Part shown: one piece after another, positions 28,365-37,656 of the stretch
Numbering within the stretch: the stretch's first letter is position 1
Layout of the letters: the number at the start of each line of letters is the position of its first letter
NCBI GenBank assembly: GCA_016714365.1
Contig: JADJNH010000005.1
Location: 3,138,501-3,202,500 of the forward strand
Reading direction: 5' to 3'
DNA: 64,000 nucleotides
DNA from: Candidatus Vicinibacter affinis
GTDB lineage: Bacteria > Bacteroidota > Bacteroidia > Chitinophagales > Saprospiraceae
The notes under the pieces: model-generated
What the model was told of the DNA's origin: nothing
Database searches by the model: none
The model's input: the letters and a program-made list of their open reading frames with translations, nothing else
Translations under genes and position numbers: made by a program

Positions 28365-28559
28365 CTAATCTTTTTTGTTAAAAAGCATCAGGACATGTAT
28401 TAGGTAGGCTATAACGGGAACTGCAACCAGCATTCCTATAATATCAGATGTAGTGAATTCACCCCAAATCAAATAGATAAGGAACCATCCAATTATTGCC
28501 AATACGAAAGAAATCCAAAACGCCTTTTCAAAAACTTCTTTTAAAAAAGGAAAATGCAT
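28365..28559 (-). CDS. Small two-helix membrane protein
   Basis: A 64-residue protein with two hydrophobic helices (about 14-32 and 40-59) and a charged C-terminal tail (FNKKD). No family was recognised. It starts 2 bases after the stop of the gene for the IPTL-type sorted protein and ends just before a strong terminator, so the two form a two-gene unit. The tight linkage, rather than its sequence, is the reason to call it real. A helper role for its neighbour is possible but unsupported. Confidence 0.6.
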   Translation of the reverse strand: MHFPFLKEVFEKAFWISFVLAIIGWFLIYLIWGEFTTSDIIGMLVAVPVIAYLIHVLMLFNKKD

Positions 28560-28561
28560 GA

Positions 28562-29404
28562 TTATTTTGTAATCGTAACATTTTTACGTGAGAAGTTGTA
28601 AACAGTTACAACAGCAAGAGTCAACAATACTAATCCGAATAAGAACAATCCCCACTGAGTCATAGTTGGAACCGGAGTACCACCTAATGTAAGGAATGCG
28701 TTACGGCAAATAGTAAAACTAAAAGCTTGGTTAGGTGGACCAGAAGTAGCTATAAAAGCACAGCTAGCTTTTGGAGTCCAGTAAGCACAAGCAGCTCCAC
28801 CCCATGCTCCACCTGGCTGATACCTAACATAAGCAGGATCAAGGGTAGTAGCATTGGCTGGTGTTCCATCCCAATCCCAACGAGCAACAGCAGTATTAGT
28901 TGGCGAATTCACCCCAACACATGAAACCCAATACTTAACACCTGGAACCAGGTTAAAAGAAACTGGTAATTCATCAACAACTAGCGCACCAACTCTCTGG
29001 ATAGAACCAGTTGCAGTTCTTAAAGTTGCTCCAGGACCACCACCCACGGCTTGAGTAAAATACCTAACTTCATAGCCTTCAGGTGTCCACGGAGTATTGC
29101 CGCTGTTAAAATTAGCAGCAACTACACGTTGACCTGAAACATTATAATTAGGAATAATGAAGTCATTGGCTAACTCAACAGAAGCTCCAGTTCCTACGAA
29201 ATTAGCGTTACGAGTTGACACCAACCAATTACCATCACCTTGGAAACCATAGGCTGGTAAGGCTTGATCGCATCTAACTGCAGGCTGAGAACCAACAGGA
29301 GTACTGAAACCAGAAAGTTGGTCACTGGCCTGACCGAAAACATTCAAAGCTACAAAAGCTTGAACAACAAATAAAAGTAATAATTTGGATACCTTTTTCA
29401 TCAT
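28562..29404 (-). CDS. Secreted protein with IPTLxxWG-type exosortase sorting signal
   Basis: A 280-residue exported protein. It has a signal peptide (1-25, ending NVFGQ) and a beta-rich middle with many Trp, Gly and Asn residues and several Cys, resembling choice-of-anchor-type domains. Its C-terminal tail is the notable part: VPTMTQWG at 245-252, then a hydrophobic helix (LFLFGLVLLTLAVVTVY) and a basic end (NFSRK). This has the three-part layout of the IPTLxxWG-CTERM signal recognised by exosortase H. An XrtH-like exosortase gene lies 4.3 kb downstream. It is probably cut at the WG region and attached to the cell surface or released. No other copy of the tail was seen in the window. Confidence 0.82.
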   Translation of the reverse strand: MMKKVSKLLLLFVVQAFVALNVFGQASDQLSGFSTPVGSQPAVRCDQALPAYGFQGDGNWLVSTRNANFVGTGASVELANDFIIPNYNVSGQRVVAANFNSGNTPWTPEGYEVRYFTQAVGGGPGATLRTATGSIQRVGALVVDELPVSFNLVPGVKYWVSCVGVNSPTNTAVARWDWDGTPANATTLDPAYVRYQPGGAWGGAACAYWTPKASCAFIATSGPPNQAFSFTICRNAFLTLGGTPVPTMTQWGLFLFGLVLLTLAVVTVYNFSRKNVTITK

Positions 29405-30178
29405 GATTTGGTTTTATTATTTTAAATTAATTTTGGTTGCTTCGTTAAAAATCAACACCAAATCAGATAAACACATGCGCCATGATAAAGGCAGAATGAG
29501 TATAAACTGTTTTGGTTATTTACGTTATAGACATTACTATCTATGAGGCGAAAGTAGTGTGCGCTGAAACTATAATATATACTGCTAAATGGGTATTTTT
29601 CATATATTGAATTACTATAATATTGAAACCATTTATTTTCATACAATTACCTTCAAAGTTTTCAGACATTTCAAATTAAATATTGAAAAATAATTATGAA
29701 TGATGGGCATTGATGGATGAAATATTTGTCCACTTTTGGACTTTCCTTAAACATGCACTGAAATTAAATCCAATTTTGGACCAGCCACCACCCTCTTACA
29801 TTTCGGTCATACATTATACAAGGTAATCTAAAAAGTCTCATTGGCAAGCCCAAAACAAGAAATAATAACTAAAATAGGTTATAATTAATTGATTATATGG
29901 TAGTTATACTTTAACTTTTCACAATTCATCTCTTACTAGCCATAATAGCTTTAAATGAAAGTCTCTTCTCGAAATTCGTTTAACTTCTCCTCCGCGCGAA
30001 TTTCTTGCGAGGAGTCTTGCATTTGTTGGTCTTTTGACTCTCACTGCAAACTCTAATGACAATCCTGGGATCAACAAAGGGCACCTTAATATTTTGGATG
30101 TATTGGGTTGGTAATTTGTATAATCCATAAGAGAGTAAGGCGTTGGATTGGATGTTTGGAGAATGATATCCTACAGAC
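29405..30178. other. Long intergenic region
   Basis: About 770 mostly AT-rich bases between divergent-looking blocks. A patch at about 29940-30110 is richer in G+C and reads open for 69 codons on the minus strand, but it resembles no family I know. No RNA gene, terminator or convincing promoter was seen. Confidence 0.5.
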
Positions 30179-30982
30179 TTAAATTTTTTCCGGACAGGAG
30201 CGTGCCACTTCCCGGCCTGTTTGGTCTTTCAAAATTTTAATTACATAACCCAAATCCTCCATAAAGAAGTACCTGTCAGGAATTTCCATGCTTTTTAGGA
30301 CGCCTGACAATTCCACATCTCTGTCTTCTGCAGTACTAAATCCCTCACTTTTCAGCCTTACTGATCCATCCGGCTGGTAGATAACAAAGTAATATTTGCC
30401 ATTGCTGTGCATAAATAGAGAAACCTGATTAAGTTTATCATTGATGTGGTGGCCCAGGTATTCTCTGCACGGTAAATAGGTATCCTTACTTGCAAAGACC
30501 TGACCCAGAATCAAGTCTGAAGGCAATGCATTCATATTGTGATTTTTACTAATATGTTTAAGATGTTCCACCACAGGAACTTTAGTTTGGTATTTTTCCT
30601 GACTTATCAAAGCCCAGGTTTCCTCTATAGTTTTCTTTGGACACGATCGTCCAATTTCCAGGTGATTAGAAGCCGTCAAGCAGAGGAAATAAGCGCCATG
30701 ACCTTGCTCTAGCTTAAAACGCTCGCGATGACTTCTGCTTTCGATCACTGCTTTAATACCCTGATCCCTTGCCACTAAAGTAGGATATCCTTCACTGCGC
30801 AACAGAACATGCCAAGAAGAATCCATCCATGCAAAATAAAATTTCCCAGTAATCTCATGGTAGAAGCAGATAAAATCCGGATGATTGCCGGACAGTTGAT
30901 CCGCGTGTTTTTCATATTCACTACAGACCAAATAATCATCCTCTTTGTTCACTTGCCTGATCTTGCTTTCATCTCTTATCAT
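30179..30982 (-). CDS. Protein with two DUF1508 (YegP-like) repeats
   Basis: A 267-residue cytosolic protein built as two similar halves (about 16-115 and 165-265). Each half begins with a short acidic Y-L-x-C-x-E-Y segment, then a DUF1508-type strand pair (GKFYFAWMDSSWHVLLRSEGY and GKYYFVIYQPDGSVRLKSEGF), and ends with a second pair followed by the Arg-Ser-Cys-Pro motif. DUF1508 proteins are small beta-alpha units of unknown function, sometimes linked to stress. The repeated Cys-x-Glu-Tyr and Ser-Cys-Pro elements are not part of the usual short form. It is monocistronic. Confidence 0.75.
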   Translation of the reverse strand: MIRDESKIRQVNKEDDYLVCSEYEKHADQLSGNHPDFICFYHEITGKFYFAWMDSSWHVLLRSEGYPTLVARDQGIKAVIESRSHRERFKLEQGHGAYFLCLTASNHLEIGRSCPKKTIEETWALISQEKYQTKVPVVEHLKHISKNHNMNALPSDLILGQVFASKDTYLPCREYLGHHINDKLNQVSLFMHSNGKYYFVIYQPDGSVRLKSEGFSTAEDRDVELSGVLKSMEIPDRYFFMEDLGYVIKILKDQTGREVARSCPEKI

Positions 30983-31128
30983 TACAAAGTTTAAGTAACA
31001 GAAACACTAAACTAAACACAAATCTCAACGAACCACATCATTTTATAAGTCCTACCTTTCTTAATCCAGTATCTATCACCAACTATTTTTTACGATTCAT
31101 ACATGACCTCCAAGCCAAAAATTGTCGA

Positions 31129-31145
31129 TTACCTTCGCAAGGTAA
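31129..31145. terminator. Compact hairpin after the lipoprotein gene ending at 31155
   Basis: TTACCTT/AAGGTAA, a perfect 7-bp stem with a 3-base loop, 10 bases past the stop codon. A short T-run follows only about 6 bases later on the minus strand. Confidence 0.4.
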
Positions 31146-31154
31146 ATGAGGAAA

Positions 31155-31790
31155 CTATTCACAATTATCATCAATAAAACTGGCCGCATCAGTATATTCA
31201 CAATGATAGTAGGAGATATCAAGAGCTAAATTCACAATTAACTTTCCAATAAAGACAGCATTCGGACCTCCATCAGGCAATAACTTGCCATCAATTGCTC
31301 CTTCAAATTTAACACTTTGCAATACAGCTTTGGGGTCAAAAAGACGTGTAAGCAATCCGTTTAAGTTTGCAATTTCCTGTGCCTTTAAATTAATGTGTAT
31401 TGGACTTGCGGAACCTAAAAATTTGGTCACCTCATAAGAGCTAAGTTTTAAAAAGTTGTGATATTCCTGACCTTCCGGAGCTATCACATTCATTGAATAT
31501 TCAACAAATGGCGCATTCTTAGGATTTGCATCAGGTTCTATTTTTAATTTAATTGATTTTAATGTTACCTTAATTTTTTTTGCGTCAGAGGGGATGTTCA
31601 AGGCTTTCTGAACATCATTTTTCGTAACAACACTTTCCCATTTCTTGTTGTCATATGTATTTAGATTTAAACTTAATGGAATAATTCTCGTCTCTGATTC
31701 ATAAACTTTTATTACCCCTTTACATCCATAGAAAAAATTTACTACGATAAATGCCAAAATCAAAATGTTAAAGCGATATATTGTTTTCAT
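31155..31790 (-). CDS. Lipoprotein of unknown function
   Basis: A 211-residue protein with a lipoprotein signal (lipobox FFYGCKG, Cys23). The mature part is predicted mostly beta and contains no motif I recognise. It starts 24 bases after the stop of the outer-membrane-like gene 31815-32696, so the two are probably one operon. A periplasmic accessory of that protein is a reasonable guess, no more. Confidence 0.65.
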   Translation of the reverse strand: MKTIYRFNILILAFIVVNFFYGCKGVIKVYESETRIIPLSLNLNTYDNKKWESVVTKNDVQKALNIPSDAKKIKVTLKSIKLKIEPDANPKNAPFVEYSMNVIAPEGQEYHNFLKLSSYEVTKFLGSASPIHINLKAQEIANLNGLLTRLFDPKAVLQSVKFEGAIDGKLLPDGGPNAVFIGKLIVNLALDISYYHCEYTDAASFIDDNCE

Positions 31791-31814
31791 TTTTCAATTT
31801 TTAACTGTCAAAGA

Positions 31815-32696
31815 CTAAAATTTTAAAATTATTCCTGTTTCTGCCATTGGAAATTTTGCATAACTGATTCCTAAATTGAATCGAAGCATCTTCCCAATTT
31901 TTACACCACCGCCTAAACCCGCCATTATTGGGAAATCATTATTAATATTGAATTCAACTTTCTCCCCACCTTCATCCGGATCGGTTGTATAATTGACATC
32001 CATATTTCCAAACTGATAACCAATCCTGCCAAAATAATAAAAATATTTAAAATCCTGACCGCCATCCAAGGTAATCAAATTGTTGGTAACGTAAATCCTA
32101 CTGCCAAGTTTTATACTTTGGAAAGAAAATCCAGCATTTACATAATATTTATTGATCTTAAAATAGTGCCCCACGTCATGTCTTAAGGCCACTCCCAGGA
32201 GTTGAAGCTTGCCAAACTCTCCCCCAAAATTATATGCCAAGAACCTAAGATTTAGGTCGGAATGGAATATACCTCCTATTGCAATTTGAGGTAAAGCAAA
32301 CGGAACATACTTTACATTGATTCCTGCCGGAAATGTATAGGACAATCCATTTGTATCTGTAACTACTGTAATTTCCGAATTTCCTACAATCGTTGAAGCT
32401 TTAACAGTTTGCTCAGGTGAGAATGGATCGTGCGTAGTGGCAGAGAAAGTTTTTAGGTTGTCGGTAACGAGTCCCGCTGACCCAACCAAGCTAAATTTAA
32501 TATAAAAACGGTTGTCAATTTTAGGATCTGTCACCAGTCCCGTATTGAAAATCCCAGTCAAAATATCAGAAACCGGTTGAATATAACCCTCTTTATTCTT
32601 GCCTAGATAATTGTCCAGATAGTCGTCAATGTTTTGCGCAGACACATAGCTATGAGAAATAAACAACAACAGCAAAATTGATAATGTATATTTCAT
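31815..32696 (-). CDS. Predicted outer-membrane beta-barrel protein (DUF6588-like)
   Basis: A 293-residue protein with a signal peptide (1-20, VSAQ). The N-terminal segment NIDDYLDNYLGKNKEGYIQP followed by DILTGIFNTGLV, and a later block ending in TIVGNSE, resemble the DUF6588 family of Bacteroidota outer-membrane proteins. The C-terminal half has alternating strands ending in Phe (GIILKF), as in barrel proteins. A Fur-box-like sequence at 36-54 bases before the start codon's upstream flank (32736-32754) may control it. It is co-directional with the lipoprotein gene downstream. Confidence 0.7.
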   Translation of the reverse strand: MKYTLSILLLLFISHSYVSAQNIDDYLDNYLGKNKEGYIQPVSDILTGIFNTGLVTDPKIDNRFYIKFSLVGSAGLVTDNLKTFSATTHDPFSPEQTVKASTIVGNSEITVVTDTNGLSYTFPAGINVKYVPFALPQIAIGGIFHSDLNLRFLAYNFGGEFGKLQLLGVALRHDVGHYFKINKYYVNAGFSFQSIKLGSRIYVTNNLITLDGGQDFKYFYYFGRIGYQFGNMDVNYTTDPDEGGEKVEFNINNDFPIMAGLGGGVKIGKMLRFNLGISYAKFPMAETGIILKF

Positions 32697-33171
32697 AATA
32701 TTTTTATTGCTAATTTAAGCCAGTAAAGGTCATAAAATAATGATAATGATCAGTTCACAATATGATTTTTAGATTTTTTTGTATAAATTTTACTTTAATA
32801 TATGTTGACAACCATTAGTTGTCATTATTTAACTCAAGTTTCATATTTCTCTAAAAAGCTAAAATAACCATCGTCATGAGATACTTTTCTTAAAATTACA
32901 TGCGATTTATTTAATATTCAAAAATATCAAGTCATACACTTCTTACTGCCTACTGTAAATTGTTTTTGCTGCATCAAAATGTGCTGAAAAAAAATTACCA
33001 ATTCTTGTTATAAACGAATCTAATATACATCTTTAAAAGCTTTCGAATACTTGATTATTGATTTTATATTACATGAGTAACTTTTATAAAATCAGGTCAA
33101 TAAATGTAACGCCTGTTTCATTCTATAATCTAATATGTACTATTTCAGACTACACAAAGAAAAATATCTAC
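32697..33171. other. AT-rich intergenic region upstream of the DUF6588-like operon
   Basis: About 475 very AT-rich bases. The only structured element noticed is the Fur-like sequence at 32736-32754. No RNA or small gene was supported. Confidence 0.5.
32736..32754. promoter_or_regulatory. Fur-box-like sequence
   Basis: Compared by eye with the classic 19-bp box GATAATGATAATCATTATC, 14 of 19 positions agree, including the unbroken TAATGATAAT core. It lies 40 bases upstream of the gene starting at 32696. AT-rich DNA makes chance matches common. Confidence 0.35.
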
Positions 33172-35241
33172 TTAAGGTTTTGGGATGGTGAAAAATACAA
33201 AAGAGGTTTCATCACATCCATATTTTGCCTGTTGTCCAGCTACAAAATAATCTACACGCGTTAATGTGCTACATGCTGCTGCTCCGTAAGCACTAAAAAC
33301 CAAATTACTTCCATCTGAAGAAGTTAGCGGCAGATTTTTTCCATCCAATGATATGACTACCCCTTTTGTTGAACCCTCAAGCGTCCATAATTCAATATTA
33401 AAAGAATTAATTAAAGTCCTATTTGAATTACAATTAGCGGTATATTTGGCAAAAACGGTACCATGGCGTCCATCTATATCAAAGTCTTTTTGATAATCCA
33501 CTTTATAAGTTGTGCCTAACCATTTTCCAGCAAACTGACCTTGCATGGTTTTATATCCAAAACCAGCGCCAAGTGTATTATCATCTAATAGCTGTTTCAA
33601 CCAGTACCCAAAACCAGCTTTAGGTTCTTTTTTAATTACGATCATTTTGAAATCCAAATAAGCCAAATTGATTCCAACTGAAGAAGTTCCATCTATTTCA
33701 AGTGGTAGTAAATTATCCCCAGGCACTAATGGAATAGTAAGATAACCTCCATTTGAATTCACAGGAGCATCCCCATTGGTCTTAAGCAATTTCATAGCAG
33801 TAAGGTCTCCGGGATAAACTGCACCACATTGAAAACACCTTGCCGCAATAATAATTGTATCGGATTCTGTACTCAGTGTATCAGGTAGATCTACCCACTC
33901 TTTCCCATCGTAATAAATTAATTGCGAAGGTGGAAAAAAATAAGGAGGTTGAGACCCTATCGTCCCTGATAACATTTCAGCATAATGTGCTGCAACTCCT
34001 TCAGAGGTAATAAGGGCGGATTTTGCAAAATATTTTATATTTTCAAAAAATGTTGTAGGAGTATTTGCATTTTGTTTGGATTCATAAGGCAAAAATTTGC
34101 CATTAGACAATGTAATCGAGTGTGCGTATTGACTCGGGAAATTTGGATCCGCAACGGATAACACATTAAGATTTGTTCGATACACAATCATAGCATGTGC
34201 CAATCCTGTATTACTTAGAATATAAACATATTGAGGCTTTTTTGTCAACCTTATAGAATAGGCAAATCCCAAATAATGCAAACTGTCATAAGAAATAAGA
34301 TTTTTGGGACCCTGATTGTTAAATTTAACATCAAAAACATTGACCGGACCTAATCCTTGATTCCATAAATTAGATCCATCAACATGTACTGCTGAAACAA
34401 ATCTATAACCTTTCACATTGTCTTGCCAGATTGGACTTGTCACGGTACTGAATCGGCCGAACAAGGGCGCTTCATTCAGATTCAATTTGTTAATACTGTA
34501 ATACCACATTGCAGCCAGGGACTGACCTGAGCAGTGACCTTTTGGAGCAATGTATGATCCTTCATTTGGAAACTCCCAATCGTCTATGCCCGGTCGAAAA
34601 CCAGATTCCTGCAATTCAAATAATTTGTCTTTTTGCATAGAACTAATCAAAATATCTGTCCAAATTTTAGTCCGGGTAGCTAAACTTCCAGCACCCTCAT
34701 TTAAATGTTTACCAGAAAAATGACGTGTAGCCAATACCACAAAGCCATCTGTGATCGCAAGAACAGGAATTCCCTCCAATTCACCTGTTTCCTCGTCATA
34801 AAAGAAGCCCATCGCAAAATGATCCTTGGGTACTGCGCATGGGATCGTGATGGTGATTATTGAATCTGCATAACCACCTCCATTGTTAATCCTAATCATT
34901 GGCGTAATTGGGTTAAAGTCAAGACCAAAGGTGTGACTTTTAATTTCCGCTGTAGAGATTACGAAATCCTTAGCTGACTTATAAGATCCTTGAGGTATCT
35001 CTATTGCCAGACCATTCACGTCTCCCCCTTGAACCGTCAACACTTTGCCCTGAATTCCAACATTCTCGATTAAAACTTCAGTAAAAGAGCCGGTTTCAAT
35101 TTTACCGCTTCCTGGCTTAGGTGTGTTTTCGTCTTTACTACAACTTGCCAGTAATAATATGACCAAGATCCATAGGTATCTAAAACGCATAATCATACTT
35201 AAATTTAACTTACGGAAGGCCTTATAAAAATTTGTTTTCAT
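33172..35241 (-). CDS. Lipoprotein with papain-like Cys/His/Asp signature (paralogue 1)
   Basis: A 689-residue exported lipoprotein (lipobox LLLASCSKD). An N-terminal beta region (about 50-180) is followed by a domain with Cys237 at a helix start (GHCSGQSLAAMWYY), His349 (LAHAMIVYRT) and Asp365 (SVADPNFP). That order and spacing resemble papain/C39-fold peptidases, in which the Cys, His and Asp/Asn form the catalytic triad. No close family was recognised, so peptidase activity is a prediction. The C-terminal about 130 residues are unique to this copy. The ATG at 35241 is kept because the paralogue has a similarly long basic n-region, although ATGs at 35196 and 35190 are possible. Confidence 0.75.
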   Translation of the reverse strand: MKTNFYKAFRKLNLSMIMRFRYLWILVILLLASCSKDENTPKPGSGKIETGSFTEVLIENVGIQGKVLTVQGGDVNGLAIEIPQGSYKSAKDFVISTAEIKSHTFGLDFNPITPMIRINNGGGYADSIITITIPCAVPKDHFAMGFFYDEETGELEGIPVLAITDGFVVLATRHFSGKHLNEGAGSLATRTKIWTDILISSMQKDKLFELQESGFRPGIDDWEFPNEGSYIAPKGHCSGQSLAAMWYYSINKLNLNEAPLFGRFSTVTSPIWQDNVKGYRFVSAVHVDGSNLWNQGLGPVNVFDVKFNNQGPKNLISYDSLHYLGFAYSIRLTKKPQYVYILSNTGLAHAMIVYRTNLNVLSVADPNFPSQYAHSITLSNGKFLPYESKQNANTPTTFFENIKYFAKSALITSEGVAAHYAEMLSGTIGSQPPYFFPPSQLIYYDGKEWVDLPDTLSTESDTIIIAARCFQCGAVYPGDLTAMKLLKTNGDAPVNSNGGYLTIPLVPGDNLLPLEIDGTSSVGINLAYLDFKMIVIKKEPKAGFGYWLKQLLDDNTLGAGFGYKTMQGQFAGKWLGTTYKVDYQKDFDIDGRHGTVFAKYTANCNSNRTLINSFNIELWTLEGSTKGVVISLDGKNLPLTSSDGSNLVFSAYGAAACSTLTRVDYFVAGQQAKYGCDETSFVFFTIPKP

Positions 35242-35304
35242 TTTATTAAATTTTAAACTTTTTCAATCATGAACCCCCTAAACATAAAAACACTTCTATT
35301 CAGA

Positions 35305-37656
35305 TTAGTATTTTTCAAATTGAATATATCCCAACACCCATTCATTAGTACCGCTGGTGGTCTTGTATGCTCCAATATTATCATCATACCAAGTTGAAAC
35401 ATAATCCATATAACCTTTGATGGTGATCGAGCCTATACAACTGGAATTACCATATGTTCCAATTCCGTTAGCCTGACTAGCAGGTGGATTAAAATTATTT
35501 GTTGACCAACTCAATTTTGGAGTTCCGGAATAGGTAATAATTTCCTTAGGATCCACTGTGCTGGTAATTTGTAATGGAGTTATAGAAAACGAACTCGTGA
35601 AATTGACTAAAAATGAATCAATGCTTGCAAATTTCACATTTACAACTTTACTGTTTTCATTGCCAACAATCTGTTCTACTTTATTTCCGTTTTTTCCTTC
35701 AACAGTTCCTGACAGATTAAAATTTATATCATAGAACCAATCTCTGTTAGATTTTCTTTGAAGCCAATTGAAATTAAAACTCTGAGCAGAACTGACGACA
35801 ATTTTTGCAATCGAAGTAGCGGATCCCAATAGCTTTCCTGTGGTGTTGTCATACAACTTTACATTTACAGGGTAGTTGCCAACTTTAGCAAATTTGTGCT
35901 TCACGGTGTTATTGTTCAGATTGATCACTTCCGCAGTGCCATCGCCAAAAGTCCATACATATTTTGCGTTATCTGGGGGCTTACTGGTTGATTCCGCTGA
36001 CAACTCAATTTCTTTATCAGGCTCACTAATAAGTGGATTTGGACTGATGGTAAGCCCTACGAAATCGCGATTAATGACAATTAACTTAAAATCCAGATAT
36101 TTACTTCCCGCATTTAGGGAATGATACCCATAGATTGAAATAGGTAAAACATTCCTTCCTAAACCAAGTGCAATTTTTAAATAACCATTTATGCTTTTGA
36201 CCCTTTCCTTTCCATTATTTTTTAAAAAATATATATCAGTTAGGGTTCCCGGATTAAAACTAAAATTACAAGTAGGACATTGGCTGGCAATAATAACGGT
36301 ATCTGAATCAGTGTTGATGCTGTCGGAGATTTCTACCCAATCTTTACCGTTGTAATAGACTAATTGTGCATAAGGGAAATTTTCATCCGGATTTCCTCCA
36401 TTTCCTATATCTCCTTTGAGCATTTTATCATATTGTTCGGCAATTCCTTCTGCTGAAATTATTGCAGATTTTGCGACATATAAAATTTTGGGATAAAACC
36501 TAGATGCAGCATCTGCATTTGGTTTTGATTCATATGGCAGAAAGGCACCATTTGATAATGAAATGGAATGTGAATATTTGCCCGGAAAATTTGGATCCGC
36601 TACAGAAAGCACATTGAGACCTGTTCGGTAAATAATCATGGCATGCGCACCTGTATCTCTTGCTATGTAAACAAATTGAGGTTTTTTCGTTAGTCTTATT
36701 GAATAGGCGAAGCCCATAAAATGCAAACTATCCCTGGTAATTTTACCTTTACTTGTTGCTTGAAACACGTTAAACCAAGGACCCGCATTGCTCCAATTTT
36801 TGGTCATTTGAATTACGGACGCAAATCGATAACCGTTTCTGTTGTCCTCCCATATTGGATTTGGCAATGTGCTAAATCGATCATAGAGAGGGTCTTCCTC
36901 TAGACCAGATTTGCGTATACTGTAATACCACATTGCTGTTAATGACTGTCCTGCACAATGCCCCCCCGGAGCAATGTATGAACCATAATTCGTAAATTCC
37001 CAATCATCTACCCCTGGCCGAAAGCCAGATTCCTGTGTTTCATTAAACAACTTGTTCATCTCCATCGAAGAAATCAATAAATCCGCCCATACTTTTGCTC
37101 TCACTGTCAGGTTGCCCGCCCCTTCATTTAAATGCTTACCTGAAAAATGTCTGGTTGCCAATACGACACTACTGTCATTAATTGCAAGAACCGGAATACC
37201 CTCCAACTCTCCAGTTTCTTCATCGTAATAAAACCCCATGGCAAAGTGTCCCGGAGGTACCACGCAAGGGATTGTCACGGTTAATATTGAATCTGCATAG
37301 CCGCCACCATTGTTGATGCGGATCATTGGCGTAATTGGATTAAAATCCGGGCCAAATGTATGGCTGTTGATTTTAGCGGTAGATATTACAAAATCCTTAC
37401 CTGACTTATAAGATCCCTGGGGTATCTCTATTGTCAGACCATTCACATCTCCCCCTTGAACCGTCAAGACTTTACCCTGAACTCCAACATTCTCATTTAA
37501 AACCTCAGTAAAAGAGCCGGTCTCAATTTTACCACCACCGGGTGCGGAATCGTCTTTACTGCATGAAAAGGCTAAAATAAAAAGCAGAAAATAAAAATAA
37601 AAGACTCTGAACCTCTCACGACCTTTACCCACCATCATTTTAAATAAATTCTTCAT
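35305..37656 (-). CDS. Lipoprotein with papain-like Cys/His/Asp signature and PKD domain (paralogue 2)
   Basis: A 783-residue exported lipoprotein (lipobox LAFSCSKDD), strongly similar to the gene 63 bases downstream through about residue 520. The same triad residues are present: Cys234 (GHCAGQSLTAMWYY), His338 (AHAMIIYRT) and Asp354 (SVADPNFP). After the shared part come a PKD domain (YVWTFGDGTAE, about 535-620) and a beta-rich C-terminal region absent from paralogue 1. The pair looks like a tandem duplication followed by exchange or divergence of the C-terminus. Possible surface-anchored cysteine peptidases; activity is inferred. Confidence 0.75.
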   Translation of the reverse strand: MKNLFKMMVGKGRERFRVFYFYFLLFILAFSCSKDDSAPGGGKIETGSFTEVLNENVGVQGKVLTVQGGDVNGLTIEIPQGSYKSGKDFVISTAKINSHTFGPDFNPITPMIRINNGGGYADSILTVTIPCVVPPGHFAMGFYYDEETGELEGIPVLAINDSSVVLATRHFSGKHLNEGAGNLTVRAKVWADLLISSMEMNKLFNETQESGFRPGVDDWEFTNYGSYIAPGGHCAGQSLTAMWYYSIRKSGLEEDPLYDRFSTLPNPIWEDNRNGYRFASVIQMTKNWSNAGPWFNVFQATSKGKITRDSLHFMGFAYSIRLTKKPQFVYIARDTGAHAMIIYRTGLNVLSVADPNFPGKYSHSISLSNGAFLPYESKPNADAASRFYPKILYVAKSAIISAEGIAEQYDKMLKGDIGNGGNPDENFPYAQLVYYNGKDWVEISDSINTDSDTVIIASQCPTCNFSFNPGTLTDIYFLKNNGKERVKSINGYLKIALGLGRNVLPISIYGYHSLNAGSKYLDFKLIVINRDFVGLTISPNPLISEPDKEIELSAESTSKPPDNAKYVWTFGDGTAEVINLNNNTVKHKFAKVGNYPVNVKLYDNTTGKLLGSATSIAKIVVSSAQSFNFNWLQRKSNRDWFYDINFNLSGTVEGKNGNKVEQIVGNENSKVVNVKFASIDSFLVNFTSSFSITPLQITSTVDPKEIITYSGTPKLSWSTNNFNPPASQANGIGTYGNSSCIGSITIKGYMDYVSTWYDDNIGAYKTTSGTNEWVLGYIQFEKY

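Noticed and set aside
29452..29646. 64-codon minus-strand frame upstream of the IPTL-type protein
   Set aside because: Low-complexity Tyr/Ser/Asn-rich translation of AT-rich spacer, with no start signal or neighbour linkage.
33058..33264. 68-codon plus-strand frame at the end of the first papain-like lipoprotein gene
   Set aside because: Mostly AT-rich spacer reading into the antisense of a real gene; no features.
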